The translations under genes were made by a program, and so were the position numbers. 6,633 bases of DNA from Gelidibacter sp038243395 (GTDB lineage Bacteria; Bacteroidota; Bacteroidia; Flavobacteriales; Flavobacteriaceae), in the NCBI GenBank assembly GCA_038243395.1, contig JBBSRC010000128.1:1-6633 (forward strand). The letters run 5' to 3'. Below the pieces are notes generated by a model. That model saw only the letters and a list, made by a program, of their open reading frames with translations. It was not told where the DNA came from and did not search any database. Position 1 is the first letter of the stretch. Each line of letters opens with the position of its first letter. Shown in pieces: positions 1-5,495 of this stretch.

Positions 1-93
1 AAAAATGGGCGTTTCAATTGTACCATGATCAGTGGTAAGTACGCCTGCCCTCGCCTTAGTTTGAGGGTCTTTTCCTTTTAATTCAAATTTCAT
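1..93 (-). CDS. tgt: tRNA-guanine transglycosylase (queuine tRNA-ribosyltransferase), N-terminal fragment cut by window edge
   Basis: The enzyme exchanges guanine at position 34 of tRNAs with GUN anticodons for the queuosine precursor preQ1. Reading leftward from the ATG at 93, an open frame of 31 codons runs off the window. It begins MKFELKGKDPQTKARAG and continues through HGTIETPIF. This matches the usual Tgt N-terminus, an MKFEL-type strand, a K-A-R-x-G segment and a G-T-[IV]-E-T-P-x-F motif leading into the TIM barrel. Only about 8 percent of the protein is present, so no catalytic residues are visible. The gene is divergent from the transketolase pair, and a candidate -7 box lies about 90 nt upstream of its start. 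The family call rests on pattern recognition of 31 residues, but the match is specific and the start agrees with the family. Confidence 0.86.
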   Translation of the reverse strand, partial: MKFELKGKDPQTKARAGVLTTDHGTIETPIF

Positions 94-182
94 ATGTGGT
101 AAAACTACATCTTTTTTTAATTCCAATTGAAAATTATCGGATTGAAGGCAGATGGTGGATTTTAAATATTGTAATAATTCGG

Positions 183-190
183 CAAAGATA
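183..190 (-). promoter_or_regulatory. Candidate Bacteroidota -7 box for tgt
   Basis: On the minus strand this reads TATCTTTG, an exact fit to TAnnTTTG. The expected -33 position has only TTTCTT rather than a clear TTG. Transcription would start near 177-180 and leave a leader of roughly 85 nt before the tgt ATG. The single box makes this tentative. Confidence 0.4.
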
Positions 191-370
191 ACAATGCTGC
201 TATTAGGATAAGAAACTCTAATGAAAACTTTTGGAATTTAATGGAGCCCAATTTTTCTACGGCAAGCGTTTCAAATAAAAATTTTACTAGGGTTAAAAGT
301 AAGCGGAAAAATCCCATCTGTAATTGTTAGCAAACGGCAATATTCGTTAATAAGTGCGCTAATTTGAGTT

Positions 371-400
371 TTGATTCGGGGGTTTAAACCTTTACTTTTG
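371..400 (+). promoter_or_regulatory. Promoter of the split transketolase operon
   Basis: TTG at 371-373 (within TTTTG) is followed after exactly 19 nt by TACTTTTG at 393-400. This is the -33/-7 arrangement of the primary sigma factor in Bacteroidota. Transcription would begin around 404-407, about 20 nt before the ATG at 425. The promoter therefore argues against the longer reading frame that begins with the TTG at 371. Confidence 0.75.
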
Positions 401-424
401 CAGCGCAAAACAAACTTTTATAAA

Positions 425-1270
425 ATGTCAAACACACAACAATTAGAAGATTTAACAACCCAGGTACGTAGAGATATTCTCCGTATGGTACACAAGGTCA
501 ATTCCGGTCACCCAGGAGGCTCATTAGGATGCGCAGAATTTATGGTAGCGTTATATAATGAGATCATGGATAGAAAGGACACTTTTGAAATGGATGGGAT
601 AGGCGAAGACTTATTCTTTCTTTCCAACGGCCATATTTCCCCAGTATTTTACAGCGTATTGGCCAGAGCAGGCTATTTCCCTGTAGAGGAACTGAGCACC
701 TTCCGATTACTAAATTCTCGATTACAAGGCCACCCAACTACTCATGAAGGTTTACCAGGCATTCGTGTGGCATCGGGATCATTGGGTCAGGGTATGTCTG
801 TAGCCATTGGTGCAGCCCAAGCGAAAAAATTAAACAACGATTCTCATTTAATATACAGTTTACATGGTGATGGCGAGTTGCAGGAAGGTCAAAACTGGGA
901 AGCGATCATGTATGCCTCTGGAAACAATATTGATAATCTTATTTCTACCATAGACCTCAACGGACAGCAGATTGATGGCTCAACCGATACGGTACTGCCA
1001 ATGGGAAATATTAAGGATAAGTTTGAAGCTTTCGGATGGACTGTTGTGGAAATTGAAGAAGGCAATAATATCGAAGCCATCCTCGAAGGTATGGCGGATG
1101 CGAAATCCAAAACAGGTCAAGGAAAGCCAGTTTGTGTGCTTCTAAAAACGATCATGGGTAATGGTGTGGATTTCATGATGCATACCCATGCTTGGCACGG
1201 AAAAGCGCCGAACGATGATCAGTTGGCAGTTGGATTGGAGCTGAATGCAGTGACGTTGGGGGATTATTAA
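425..1270 (+). CDS. Transketolase, N-terminal (TPP-binding) subunit
   Basis: This is the N-terminal half of a split transketolase, which transfers two-carbon ketol units between sugar phosphates in the cytosolic non-oxidative pentose phosphate pathway. The product has 281 residues, normal for stand-alone N-terminal halves. Visible motifs are SGHPGGSLG (27-35, His29), SNGH (67-70), GHP (102-104), GSLGQGMSVAIGAA (118-131) and the thiamine diphosphate/Mg motif GDG (148-150), which ends at DLN (177-179). H258 lies in a late HAWHGKAP segment. The ATG at 425 is chosen because the family usually starts a few residues before the Q-V-R-R-D-I helix and because a promoter occupies 371-400. The C-terminal half follows 110 bp downstream and supplies the catalytic glutamate. 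A 1-deoxyxylulose-5-phosphate synthase is unlikely, given the two-gene arrangement and the length. Confidence 0.95.
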   Translation: MSNTQQLEDLTTQVRRDILRMVHKVNSGHPGGSLGCAEFMVALYNEIMDRKDTFEMDGIGEDLFFLSNGHISPVFYSVLARAGYFPVEELSTFRLLNSRLQGHPTTHEGLPGIRVASGSLGQGMSVAIGAAQAKKLNNDSHLIYSLHGDGELQEGQNWEAIMYASGNNIDNLISTIDLNGQQIDGSTDTVLPMGNIKDKFEAFGWTVVEIEEGNNIEAILEGMADAKSKTGQGKPVCVLLKTIMGNGVDFMMHTHAWHGKAPNDDQLAVGLELNAVTLGDY

Positions 1271-1379
1271 AGGCCCCGGCCAACCACCCCGAAGGGGAGG
1301 AATAGAATATCCAAATTACAAAAATTATTAAATTATAAAACCATTAAAAATTCCTCTTTTGGAGGGATTTAGGGAGGCT
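1271..1379. repeat. Pair of inverted, hairpin-forming GC-rich repeats between the transketolase halves
   Basis: Two GC-rich blocks bound an AT-rich core of about 45 nt. The left block (1272-1303) contains CCACCCCGAAGGGGAGG at 1284-1300, a hairpin with a GAA loop. The right block (1350-1379) contains CCTC/GAGG arms (1353-1356 and 1362-1365). The reverse complement of the right block resembles the left in order: a C-rich run, a second C-rich run, then GAGGAAT. The whole thus looks like one imperfect inverted repeat of about 30-nt arms. I recall similar purine/pyrimidine-biased hairpin pairs between genes in flavobacterial genomes. That they are a dispersed family here is inference. Confidence 0.5.
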
Positions 1380-1380
1380 T

Positions 1381-2337
1381 ATGAAAACATATACAAATAC
1401 AGGAAATAAAGATACCCGTTCAGGTTTTGGAGCGGGATTGACAGAATTAGGGCAAACCAATGACAAAGTGGTTGCGCTTTGTGCGGATTTAATCGGTTCG
1501 TTAAAAATGGACGATTTTAAAGCAAATCATCCAGAACGTTTCTTCCAAATAGGAATTGCTGAAGCTAATATGATCGGCATCGCTGCAGGATTAACTATTG
1601 GCGGAAAAATTCCATTTACTGGAACTTTTGCTAACTTTTCTACTGGTCGGGTTTACGACCAAATCAGACAGAGTGTCGCCTATTCAGATAAGAACGTCAA
1701 AATTTGTGCATCCCATGCCGGTTTGACACTTGGTGAAGACGGTGCTACCCATCAAATTTTAGAAGATATTGGATTGATGAAAATGTTGCCAGGAATGACG
1801 GTGATCAATACTTGCGATTACAATCAAACCAAGGCGGCTACCATTGCTATTGCAGACCATCAAGGACCGGTTTACCTACGTTTTGGACGACCATCAGTTC
1901 CAAACTTCACACCTGAAGATCAAAAATTTGAAATCGGAAAAGCTTTACAATTAACCGAAGGAACAGATGTGACCATAGTTGCCACAGGGCATTTAGTTTG
2001 GGAAGCACTCGAAGCTGCTAAAGCATTACATGAAGAAGGTATTTCAGCAGAAGTGATCGACATCCATACGATTAAACCTTTGGATGATGAAGCCATTCTG
2101 AAATCGGTAAAAAAGACGGGATGCATTGTTACTGCTGAAGAACACAACTTCCTTGGTGGATTAGGTGAGAGCGTTGCTCGTGTTTTATCCCTGAACCATC
2201 CAACACCTCAAGAATTTGTGGCCACTCAAGATACCTTTGGCGAATCGGGAACACCAGCGCAATTGATGGAAAAATATGGCTTGAATAGTGCTTCTATTAT
2301 TAAAGCAGCACAAAAAGTGTTGGGGAGAAAAAAATAG
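1381..2337 (+). CDS. Transketolase, C-terminal subunit
   Basis: This is the partner half of the split transketolase, carrying the pyrimidine-binding domain and the C-terminal domain. The product has 318 residues, the normal length. GIAEANMIGIAAG (58-70) carries the catalytic glutamate (E61), which activates the thiamine pyrimidine ring. FTGTFANF (79-86) and GEDGATHQ (118-125, with H124) are substrate-site segments. HTIKPLD (229-235) and EEHNFLGGLGES (253-264) are hallmarks of the transketolase C-terminal domain. The ATG at 1381 is preceded by AGGGAGG at 1371-1377. That resembles a Shine-Dalgarno sequence, but it has only a 3-nt spacer and is part of the intergenic repeat. The same promoter probably serves both halves. 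A terminator stem-loop lies about 150 nt past the stop. Confidence 0.95.
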   Translation: MKTYTNTGNKDTRSGFGAGLTELGQTNDKVVALCADLIGSLKMDDFKANHPERFFQIGIAEANMIGIAAGLTIGGKIPFTGTFANFSTGRVYDQIRQSVAYSDKNVKICASHAGLTLGEDGATHQILEDIGLMKMLPGMTVINTCDYNQTKAATIAIADHQGPVYLRFGRPSVPNFTPEDQKFEIGKALQLTEGTDVTIVATGHLVWEALEAAKALHEEGISAEVIDIHTIKPLDDEAILKSVKKTGCIVTAEEHNFLGGLGESVARVLSLNHPTPQEFVATQDTFGESGTPAQLMEKYGLNSASIIKAAQKVLGRKK

Positions 2338-2340
2338 TCA

Positions 2341-2403
2341 GGAGGGATTAAGGATTAGGTGTGAGGTGTGAGGTGTGAGGTTTGAGGAATTGGGAGATGT
2401 ATT
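2341..2403 (+). repeat. Tandem heptamer GGTGTGA in a C-free strand
   Basis: Three perfect copies of GGTGTGA (2358-2378) are followed by one variant, GGTTTGA (2379-2385). GG steps recur exactly every 7 nt at 2358, 2365, 2372, 2379 and 2386. The plus strand has no C for 63 nt. The tract starts 3 nt after the transketolase stop and lies about 87 nt before the terminator, so it would be in the 3' end of the mRNA. No coding role is apparent. Slippage or a two-tier G-quadruplex is possible but not shown. Confidence 0.75.
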
Positions 2404-2489
2404 CGTGATTTTTCCCCTGTCCTTATTTGATGAAACTTACTAGCTCACTCATAATTTTTTTAGCTTTTTAAACTTTGATCTTTAAATTT

Positions 2490-2528
2490 AGAACTTCAAA
2501 CCACCAGCGTTTGAAGTTCTTTTTTTTT
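2490..2528 (+). terminator. Intrinsic terminator of the transketolase operon
   Basis: AGAACTTCAAAC (2490-2501) pairs perfectly with GTTTGAAGTTCT (2509-2520). The stem is 12 bp with a 7-nt loop, and a run of T follows from 2520 to 2528. It is a textbook rho-independent terminator placed between the transketolase genes and the porin, separating the two transcripts. Confidence 0.9.
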
Positions 2529-2629
2529 ATTAAAATTCATAGAGCTCCTAAAAAAAGTGCAAACCAAGAAATAATTCGGGTTTGGCAACGTTTTTGATAC
2601 ATCAACCCTTAAACTTAAAAACAATAATT

Positions 2630-3256
2630 ATGAAAATCATGAAAAAATTTCGCGAACAGCTTACGAGCAAACGTGCTCTGAGTAAAAAATTATTTTTAGC
2701 AAGTTTTGCTTTTGCAACATTTGCTGTTACCACCAATGCCCAAAACGCCAATGGTTTTGGTGTGAAAGCAGGATTGAATTATAATGCCAATGGCAATTAT
2801 TTCGAATCTGTTGAAGCCAATGCCAAACATCCAGATAGAAACGTAGGCTTCCATGTGGGTGTATATGGTAAAATTGGTAATCGGTTTTATTTTAAGCCAG
2901 AAGTTGTTTATACGCAAACCAAAAGTGATTATGGCAACGATGCTTTTAAGATGCAAAAAATAGACGCACCATTATTATTTGGAGTTAAGATTTTAGGCCC
3001 TGTAAGTGTTTTTGCTGGCCCATCTTTACAATACATTTTAGACTCTGAATTTGGTGGCACAACCATTAATGATCTTGAAAATGATTTTACCGTTGGTGCC
3101 AATTTTGGAATTGCAGCAAACTTTAACGGATTTGGAATTGATTTGAGATATGAGCGGGGATTAAGCAAAAACGAAGCAAACATCGGCAATATTGCAGGAC
3201 GTAGAATTGACACAAGACCCGATCAATTAATCGTAGGCATATCATTTGCCCTATAA
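2630..3256 (+). CDS. Outer-membrane beta-barrel (porin-family) protein
   Basis: This is a small outer-membrane beta-barrel protein of the kind annotated in Bacteroidota as 'porin family' or 'OMP beta-barrel'. Its substrate is unknown. From the ATG at 2630 it has 208 residues. A long basic N-region (residues 1-20) is followed by the hydrophobic LFLASFAFATFAV and a likely signal peptidase I site after TNA (35-37). The mature part is about 170 residues with alternating amphipathic strands: GFGVKAGLNYN (42-52), VGFHVGVYGKIG (72-83), FYFKPEVVYTQ (86-96), FTVGANFGIAANF (153-165) and a final strand, QLIVGISFAL. A second ATG at 2639 is also possible. The frame extends back to a TTG at 2582, but this adds a non-signal-like leader. 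The gene is monocistronic, with terminators on both sides. I could not identify its promoter confidently. Confidence 0.85.
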   Translation: MKIMKKFREQLTSKRALSKKLFLASFAFATFAVTTNAQNANGFGVKAGLNYNANGNYFESVEANAKHPDRNVGFHVGVYGKIGNRFYFKPEVVYTQTKSDYGNDAFKMQKIDAPLLFGVKILGPVSVFAGPSLQYILDSEFGGTTINDLENDFTVGANFGIAANFNGFGIDLRYERGLSKNEANIGNIAGRRIDTRPDQLIVGISFAL

Positions 3257-3262
3257 TAACAG

Positions 3263-3297
3263 AAAAGGCTATCAAACAAATGATAGCCTTTTTTTTT
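3263..3297 (+). terminator. Probable bidirectional terminator between porin and FKBP lipoprotein genes
   Basis: AAAAGGCTATCA (3263-3274) pairs perfectly with TGATAGCCTTTT (3281-3292). This is a 12-bp stem with a 6-nt loop, and T continues to 3297. It follows the porin stop by 6 nt. On the opposite strand the stem ends in TTTT followed by a T-rich stretch, so it could also stop transcription of the convergent lipoprotein gene, whose stop is at 3323-3325. Confidence 0.88.
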
Positions 3298-3322
3298 ATA
3301 CTTTGCCTGAATTTTCAGGGTT

Positions 3323-4369
3323 TTATTCTTTACTGTAATCTCTCTTAATTGATTTCTGAAGATGATCAGGAACGCCATCCCCATCGGAATCCGCATATTT
3401 AAGCGTCTTTATGGTAATGATCCCATCAGAATTAGTTTTGCTTCTCAAAAACTCATCTTCAGCTAAAACAGGCTCTTGCTCGCCAATGTTTGTATTGATA
3501 AAGTAAGTTTGTCTGGTCATTTCATTTATGGTTGCTATGCGATCACCATCATCATCAGGATCCAGAAAATTTGGAACGCCATTACCATTGGTATCGTCAT
3601 TGTATAAATTTTTGTCTCCATTTAAATCTTCCATATACGAAGGAATGCCATCCCCGTCATGATCATTGACATCTGACTGAAACAATTCAAAAGAAAACAT
3701 CAAATTTGAATAGGCTGAAATTGGGCTACCCATTGGTGGACTGTTAAAATAACCTAATCCTGAAGGTAAAAACATAACTCCGAGACCGTAATTTTTATAG
3801 GTTACAGTTCCGTCACCATTTTCAACAAAACCTTCTGCGGTTTTAAACTCAGGAATAACTTCTCTCCATCCGTGAATAGTTCCGGCAAGATCGATTTCAA
3901 CCGGAGTTACGCTACCGTCAAATGAAATGCCATTAGCTAAAAATCCTTTATAATTTATTCGGACATCATCACTAAAATTCGGATGGTCTCCACCACCTTT
4001 GTTGAGACTTAACACATAATATTCATACTTAGCTTCCTGATATGTTGCCGTTTTTGGATTATCTACATCCACCGCTACGCTCAGCATTTGATTCTTGTCA
4101 GCATCTGGCATTGGCAAAAAGTTACCACTAGCATCCTTTGGCAATTGTGTAATAATAAGTTCAGAAATAGTATGATCGCCTGGTTCTGCAAAAGTAGCAC
4201 GGTTATAATAATGGGTATTTAAATACGTTTTTAAAGAATCACTATCAGCAACTTGTTGTTCTGTGCGATCGCGTTGTGGAATTTCTTCAAAAGAATCATC
4301 ATCTTTTTTACAAGAAGACAGTAAGGCTAAAAAACATAAAGTTGAGAGCGCGTAGGTTTTTAATTTCAT
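3323..4369 (-). CDS. FKBP-type peptidyl-prolyl isomerase lipoprotein with TSP3-like calcium-binding repeats
   Basis: This is a predicted outer-membrane lipoprotein of 348 residues that would catalyse cis-trans isomerisation of prolyl bonds in exported proteins. Residues 1-19 form a lipoprotein signal ending LLSSC, with lipidated C20. KKDDD follows, resembling the surface-export signal described for Capnocytophaga lipoproteins. An FKBP-like domain spans about 130-231: VRINYKGFLANG (136-147), FDGS (150-153), GWREVIPEF (167-175), GLGYF (204-208) and a final LMFSFELF strand. The usual aromatic pocket residues appear present (Y140, F150, W168, Y207), but about 20 extra residues lie between the two halves. 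Acidic repeats follow: DHDGDGIPSYMEDLNGD (236-252), a DDTNGNGVPNFLDPDDDGD segment (258-276) and DSDGDGVPD (327-335), all like thrombospondin type 3 repeats. The start at 4369 gives the most compact signal peptide. An ATG at 4387 and a GTG at 4399 are alternatives. GldI of the gliding machinery is a relative, but no gliding genes are nearby. Confidence 0.87.
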   Translation of the reverse strand: MKLKTYALSTLCFLALLSSCKKDDDSFEEIPQRDRTEQQVADSDSLKTYLNTHYYNRATFAEPGDHTISELIITQLPKDASGNFLPMPDADKNQMLSVAVDVDNPKTATYQEAKYEYYVLSLNKGGGDHPNFSDDVRINYKGFLANGISFDGSVTPVEIDLAGTIHGWREVIPEFKTAEGFVENGDGTVTYKNYGLGVMFLPSGLGYFNSPPMGSPISAYSNLMFSFELFQSDVNDHDGDGIPSYMEDLNGDKNLYNDDTNGNGVPNFLDPDDDGDRIATINEMTRQTYFINTNIGEQEPVLAEDEFLRSKTNSDGIITIKTLKYADSDGDGVPDHLQKSIKRDYSKE

Positions 4370-4422
4370 CAATTTAATTTTATTCATTTTCAAAAGCACG
4401 AGGCAATAGTCTTAAATTCATT

Positions 4423-4457
4423 CCATTAAACAATTAAAATGAATTGTTTATGAATGG
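4423..4457. repeat. Inverted repeat in the divergent lipoprotein/S4 promoter region
   Basis: TAAACAATT (4427-4435) and AATTGTTTA (4442-4450) are perfect inverse complements around a 6-nt centre. CCAT (4423-4426) and ATGG (4454-4457) extend the symmetry after a 3-nt bulge. No T-run follows, and the site lies between divergent genes, so an operator is more likely than a terminator. The right arm covers the expected -33 position of the S4 gene promoter. Confidence 0.5.
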
Positions 4458-4477
4458 TTCAATATTGCTTATTTTTG
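4447..4477 (+). promoter_or_regulatory. Candidate promoter of the S4-domain gene
   Basis: TATTTTTG at 4470-4477 matches TAnnTTTG. The -33 position 19-20 nt upstream has TTTA (4447-4450), a weak match lying inside an inverted repeat. Transcription would start near 4482, about 60 nt before the ATG at 4543. The weak -33 box would suit a regulated promoter, but that is inference. Confidence 0.5.
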
Positions 4478-4542
4478 CCGGCAAGATACAATAATATAAT
4501 ACGTGTGCACAACAACATTAACGTTGTTTTAAAACATTTAAT

Positions 4543-4932
4543 ATGCGAATAGATAAATTCCTTTGGTGCGTCAGATATTACAAAACACGCACCATTGCTA
4601 CAGAAGCTTGCAAAAAAGGACATATCAAAATCAACGGTCAAGTTGCTAAGGCAAGCCGAGAAGTTTTTGCGACCGACAAAGTTGAATTGCGCAAAAACCA
4701 AATCAATTATCAACTTACGGTCAACGATATTCCGCCAAGCCGATTAGGTGCAAAATTGGTGGATATTTACGTAAAAGATACTACCCCAAAAGAAGCTTTT
4801 GAAGCTCAAGAACTATTAAAGTACTCGAAAGATTATTATCGCAAAACAGGATCTGGACGGCCTACTAAAAAAGACCGACGGGATATTGACGATTTTTATG
4901 TCGAGAATAAGAATGAGAATGCCGATGATTAA
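4543..4932 (+). CDS. S4-domain RNA-binding protein, Hsp15 (HslR) family
   Basis: The E. coli relative Hsp15 binds free 50S ribosomal subunits that still carry peptidyl-tRNA after premature dissociation and helps recycle them. This product has 129 residues, close to the family length. The S4 RNA-binding domain occupies about residues 1-60, starting MRIDKFLWCVRYYKTRT (the R-[IL]-D-K-[WF]-L-W pattern) and continuing to GHIKINGQVAKASREV. The tail is basic and contains SGRPTKKDRRDIDDF (103-117), like the R-P-x-K-K-x-R-R-D segment typical of Hsp15. The start is set by this N-terminal pattern. The phosphoribosyltransferase gene lies 59 nt downstream on the same strand, so co-transcription is possible, although a separate candidate promoter sits between them. 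Confidence 0.9.
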   Translation: MRIDKFLWCVRYYKTRTIATEACKKGHIKINGQVAKASREVFATDKVELRKNQINYQLTVNDIPPSRLGAKLVDIYVKDTTPKEAFEAQELLKYSKDYYRKTGSGRPTKKDRRDIDDFYVENKNENADD

Positions 4933-4946
4933 AAGATAGCTTTTTT

Positions 4947-4954
4947 TATCTTTG
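4947..4954 (+). promoter_or_regulatory. Candidate -7 box for the PRTase gene, overlapping a small hairpin
   Basis: TATCTTTG at 4947-4954 matches TAnnTTTG, but the -33 position lacks TTG (it reads ATG). Its first seven bases also form the right arm of an inverted repeat: AAAGATA (4932-4938) with TATCTTT (4947-4953) around an 8-nt T-rich loop. The stem is short and lacks a T-run after it, so I do not call a terminator. Transcription from the box would give a leader of about 32 nt before the ATG at 4992. Confidence 0.4.
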
Positions 4955-4991
4955 AACAACTAATAACCAACGACAACCAACACTAGCCATA

Positions 4992-5495
4992 ATGATAGCA
5001 TCCAAACAAGTTATACTCAACCACCAAGAAATCAACCATAAGATAAGACGCATTGCCTATCAAATTTATGAGAACAATGTCAACGAAACCGAGGTTATTC
5101 TGGCGGGAATTGATGCTAATGGGTATATCCTTGCGGAAAAATTAAAAGCCAATTTAGATAAGATTTCCGATTTAAAATCGGTGCTCTGCAAAGTGGTCAT
5201 TGATAAAAAAAATCCATTAAATTCTATAACCACTTCTGTGGCTCCGGCAGATTACAGTAATAAATCCATTGTGCTTATCGACGACGTTTTAAATTCTGGG
5301 AGCACGCTTATTTATGGCGTGAAACATTTTCTGGATGTACCCGTCACACAATTTAAAACTGCGGTACTGGTAAATCGCAACCATAAAAAGTATCCGGTTA
5401 AGGCAGATTTTAAAGGCATTTCCCTCTCTACGTCACTCAATGAGCACGTGGAGGTTATATTGACAGGAAAAGTATATGAGGCGTTCTTAAAATAG
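4992..5495 (+). CDS. PyrR-like phosphoribosyltransferase
   Basis: This is a type I phosphoribosyltransferase-fold protein of 167 residues. The PRPP-binding signature is IVLIDDVLNSGST (93-105), with the paired acids D97 and D98. Two further segments resemble PyrR, the pyrimidine attenuator protein and uracil phosphoribosyltransferase: GIDANGYILAEKL (39-51) corresponds to its G-I-x-x-x-G-x-x-L-A segment, and TAVLVNRNHKKYPVKADF (123-140), followed by G-x-x-x-x-TS, resembles the A-V-L-V-D-R-G-H-R-x-L-P-I-x-x-D-Y segment. The PRPP loop reads NSGST where typical PyrR has an x-TGRT form, so activity and substrate may differ. No pyrimidine gene or attenuator is visible nearby. It follows the Hsp15-like gene and overlaps aroK tail-to-tail by 9 bp. 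The family call is firm; the exact substrate and any RNA-binding role are unknown. Confidence 0.85.
   Translation: MIASKQVILNHQEINHKIRRIAYQIYENNVNETEVILAGIDANGYILAEKLKANLDKISDLKSVLCKVVIDKKNPLNSITTSVAPADYSNKSIVLIDDVLNSGSTLIYGVKHFLDVPVTQFKTAVLVNRNHKKYPVKADFKGISLSTSLNEHVEVILTGKVYEAFLK

Larger units (their letters stand above)
94..424. other. Divergent intergenic region between tgt and the transketolase operon
   Basis: This 331-bp AT-rich stretch separates the two divergent starts. It holds the candidate tgt -7 box (183-190, minus) and the transketolase promoter (371-400, plus). I see no convincing coding frame, RNA gene or terminator in the rest. A frame open from a TTG at 371 runs into the transketolase gene, but its first 18 codons overlap the promoter and are probably not translated. 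Confidence 0.6.

Noticed and set aside
371..424. Upstream extension of the N-terminal transketolase gene to a TTG start
   Set aside because: These 18 codons overlap a near-consensus promoter (371-400), and the expected transcription start lies after them. The ATG at 425 fits the family N-terminus.
889..1110. Minus-strand open frame inside the N-terminal transketolase gene
   Set aside because: It is fully antisense to a confidently identified gene, has no recognisable motif and no promoter, so it is a shadow frame.
2696..3213. Two minus-strand open frames antisense to the porin gene
   Set aside because: Both lie inside the beta-barrel gene, overlap each other, and show no family features. 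They are explained by the codon pattern of the real gene.
4459..4713. Minus-strand open frame across the S4 gene start and its promoter
   Set aside because: It overlaps the S4 domain coding region and the candidate promoter, and its translation shows no recognisable domain.
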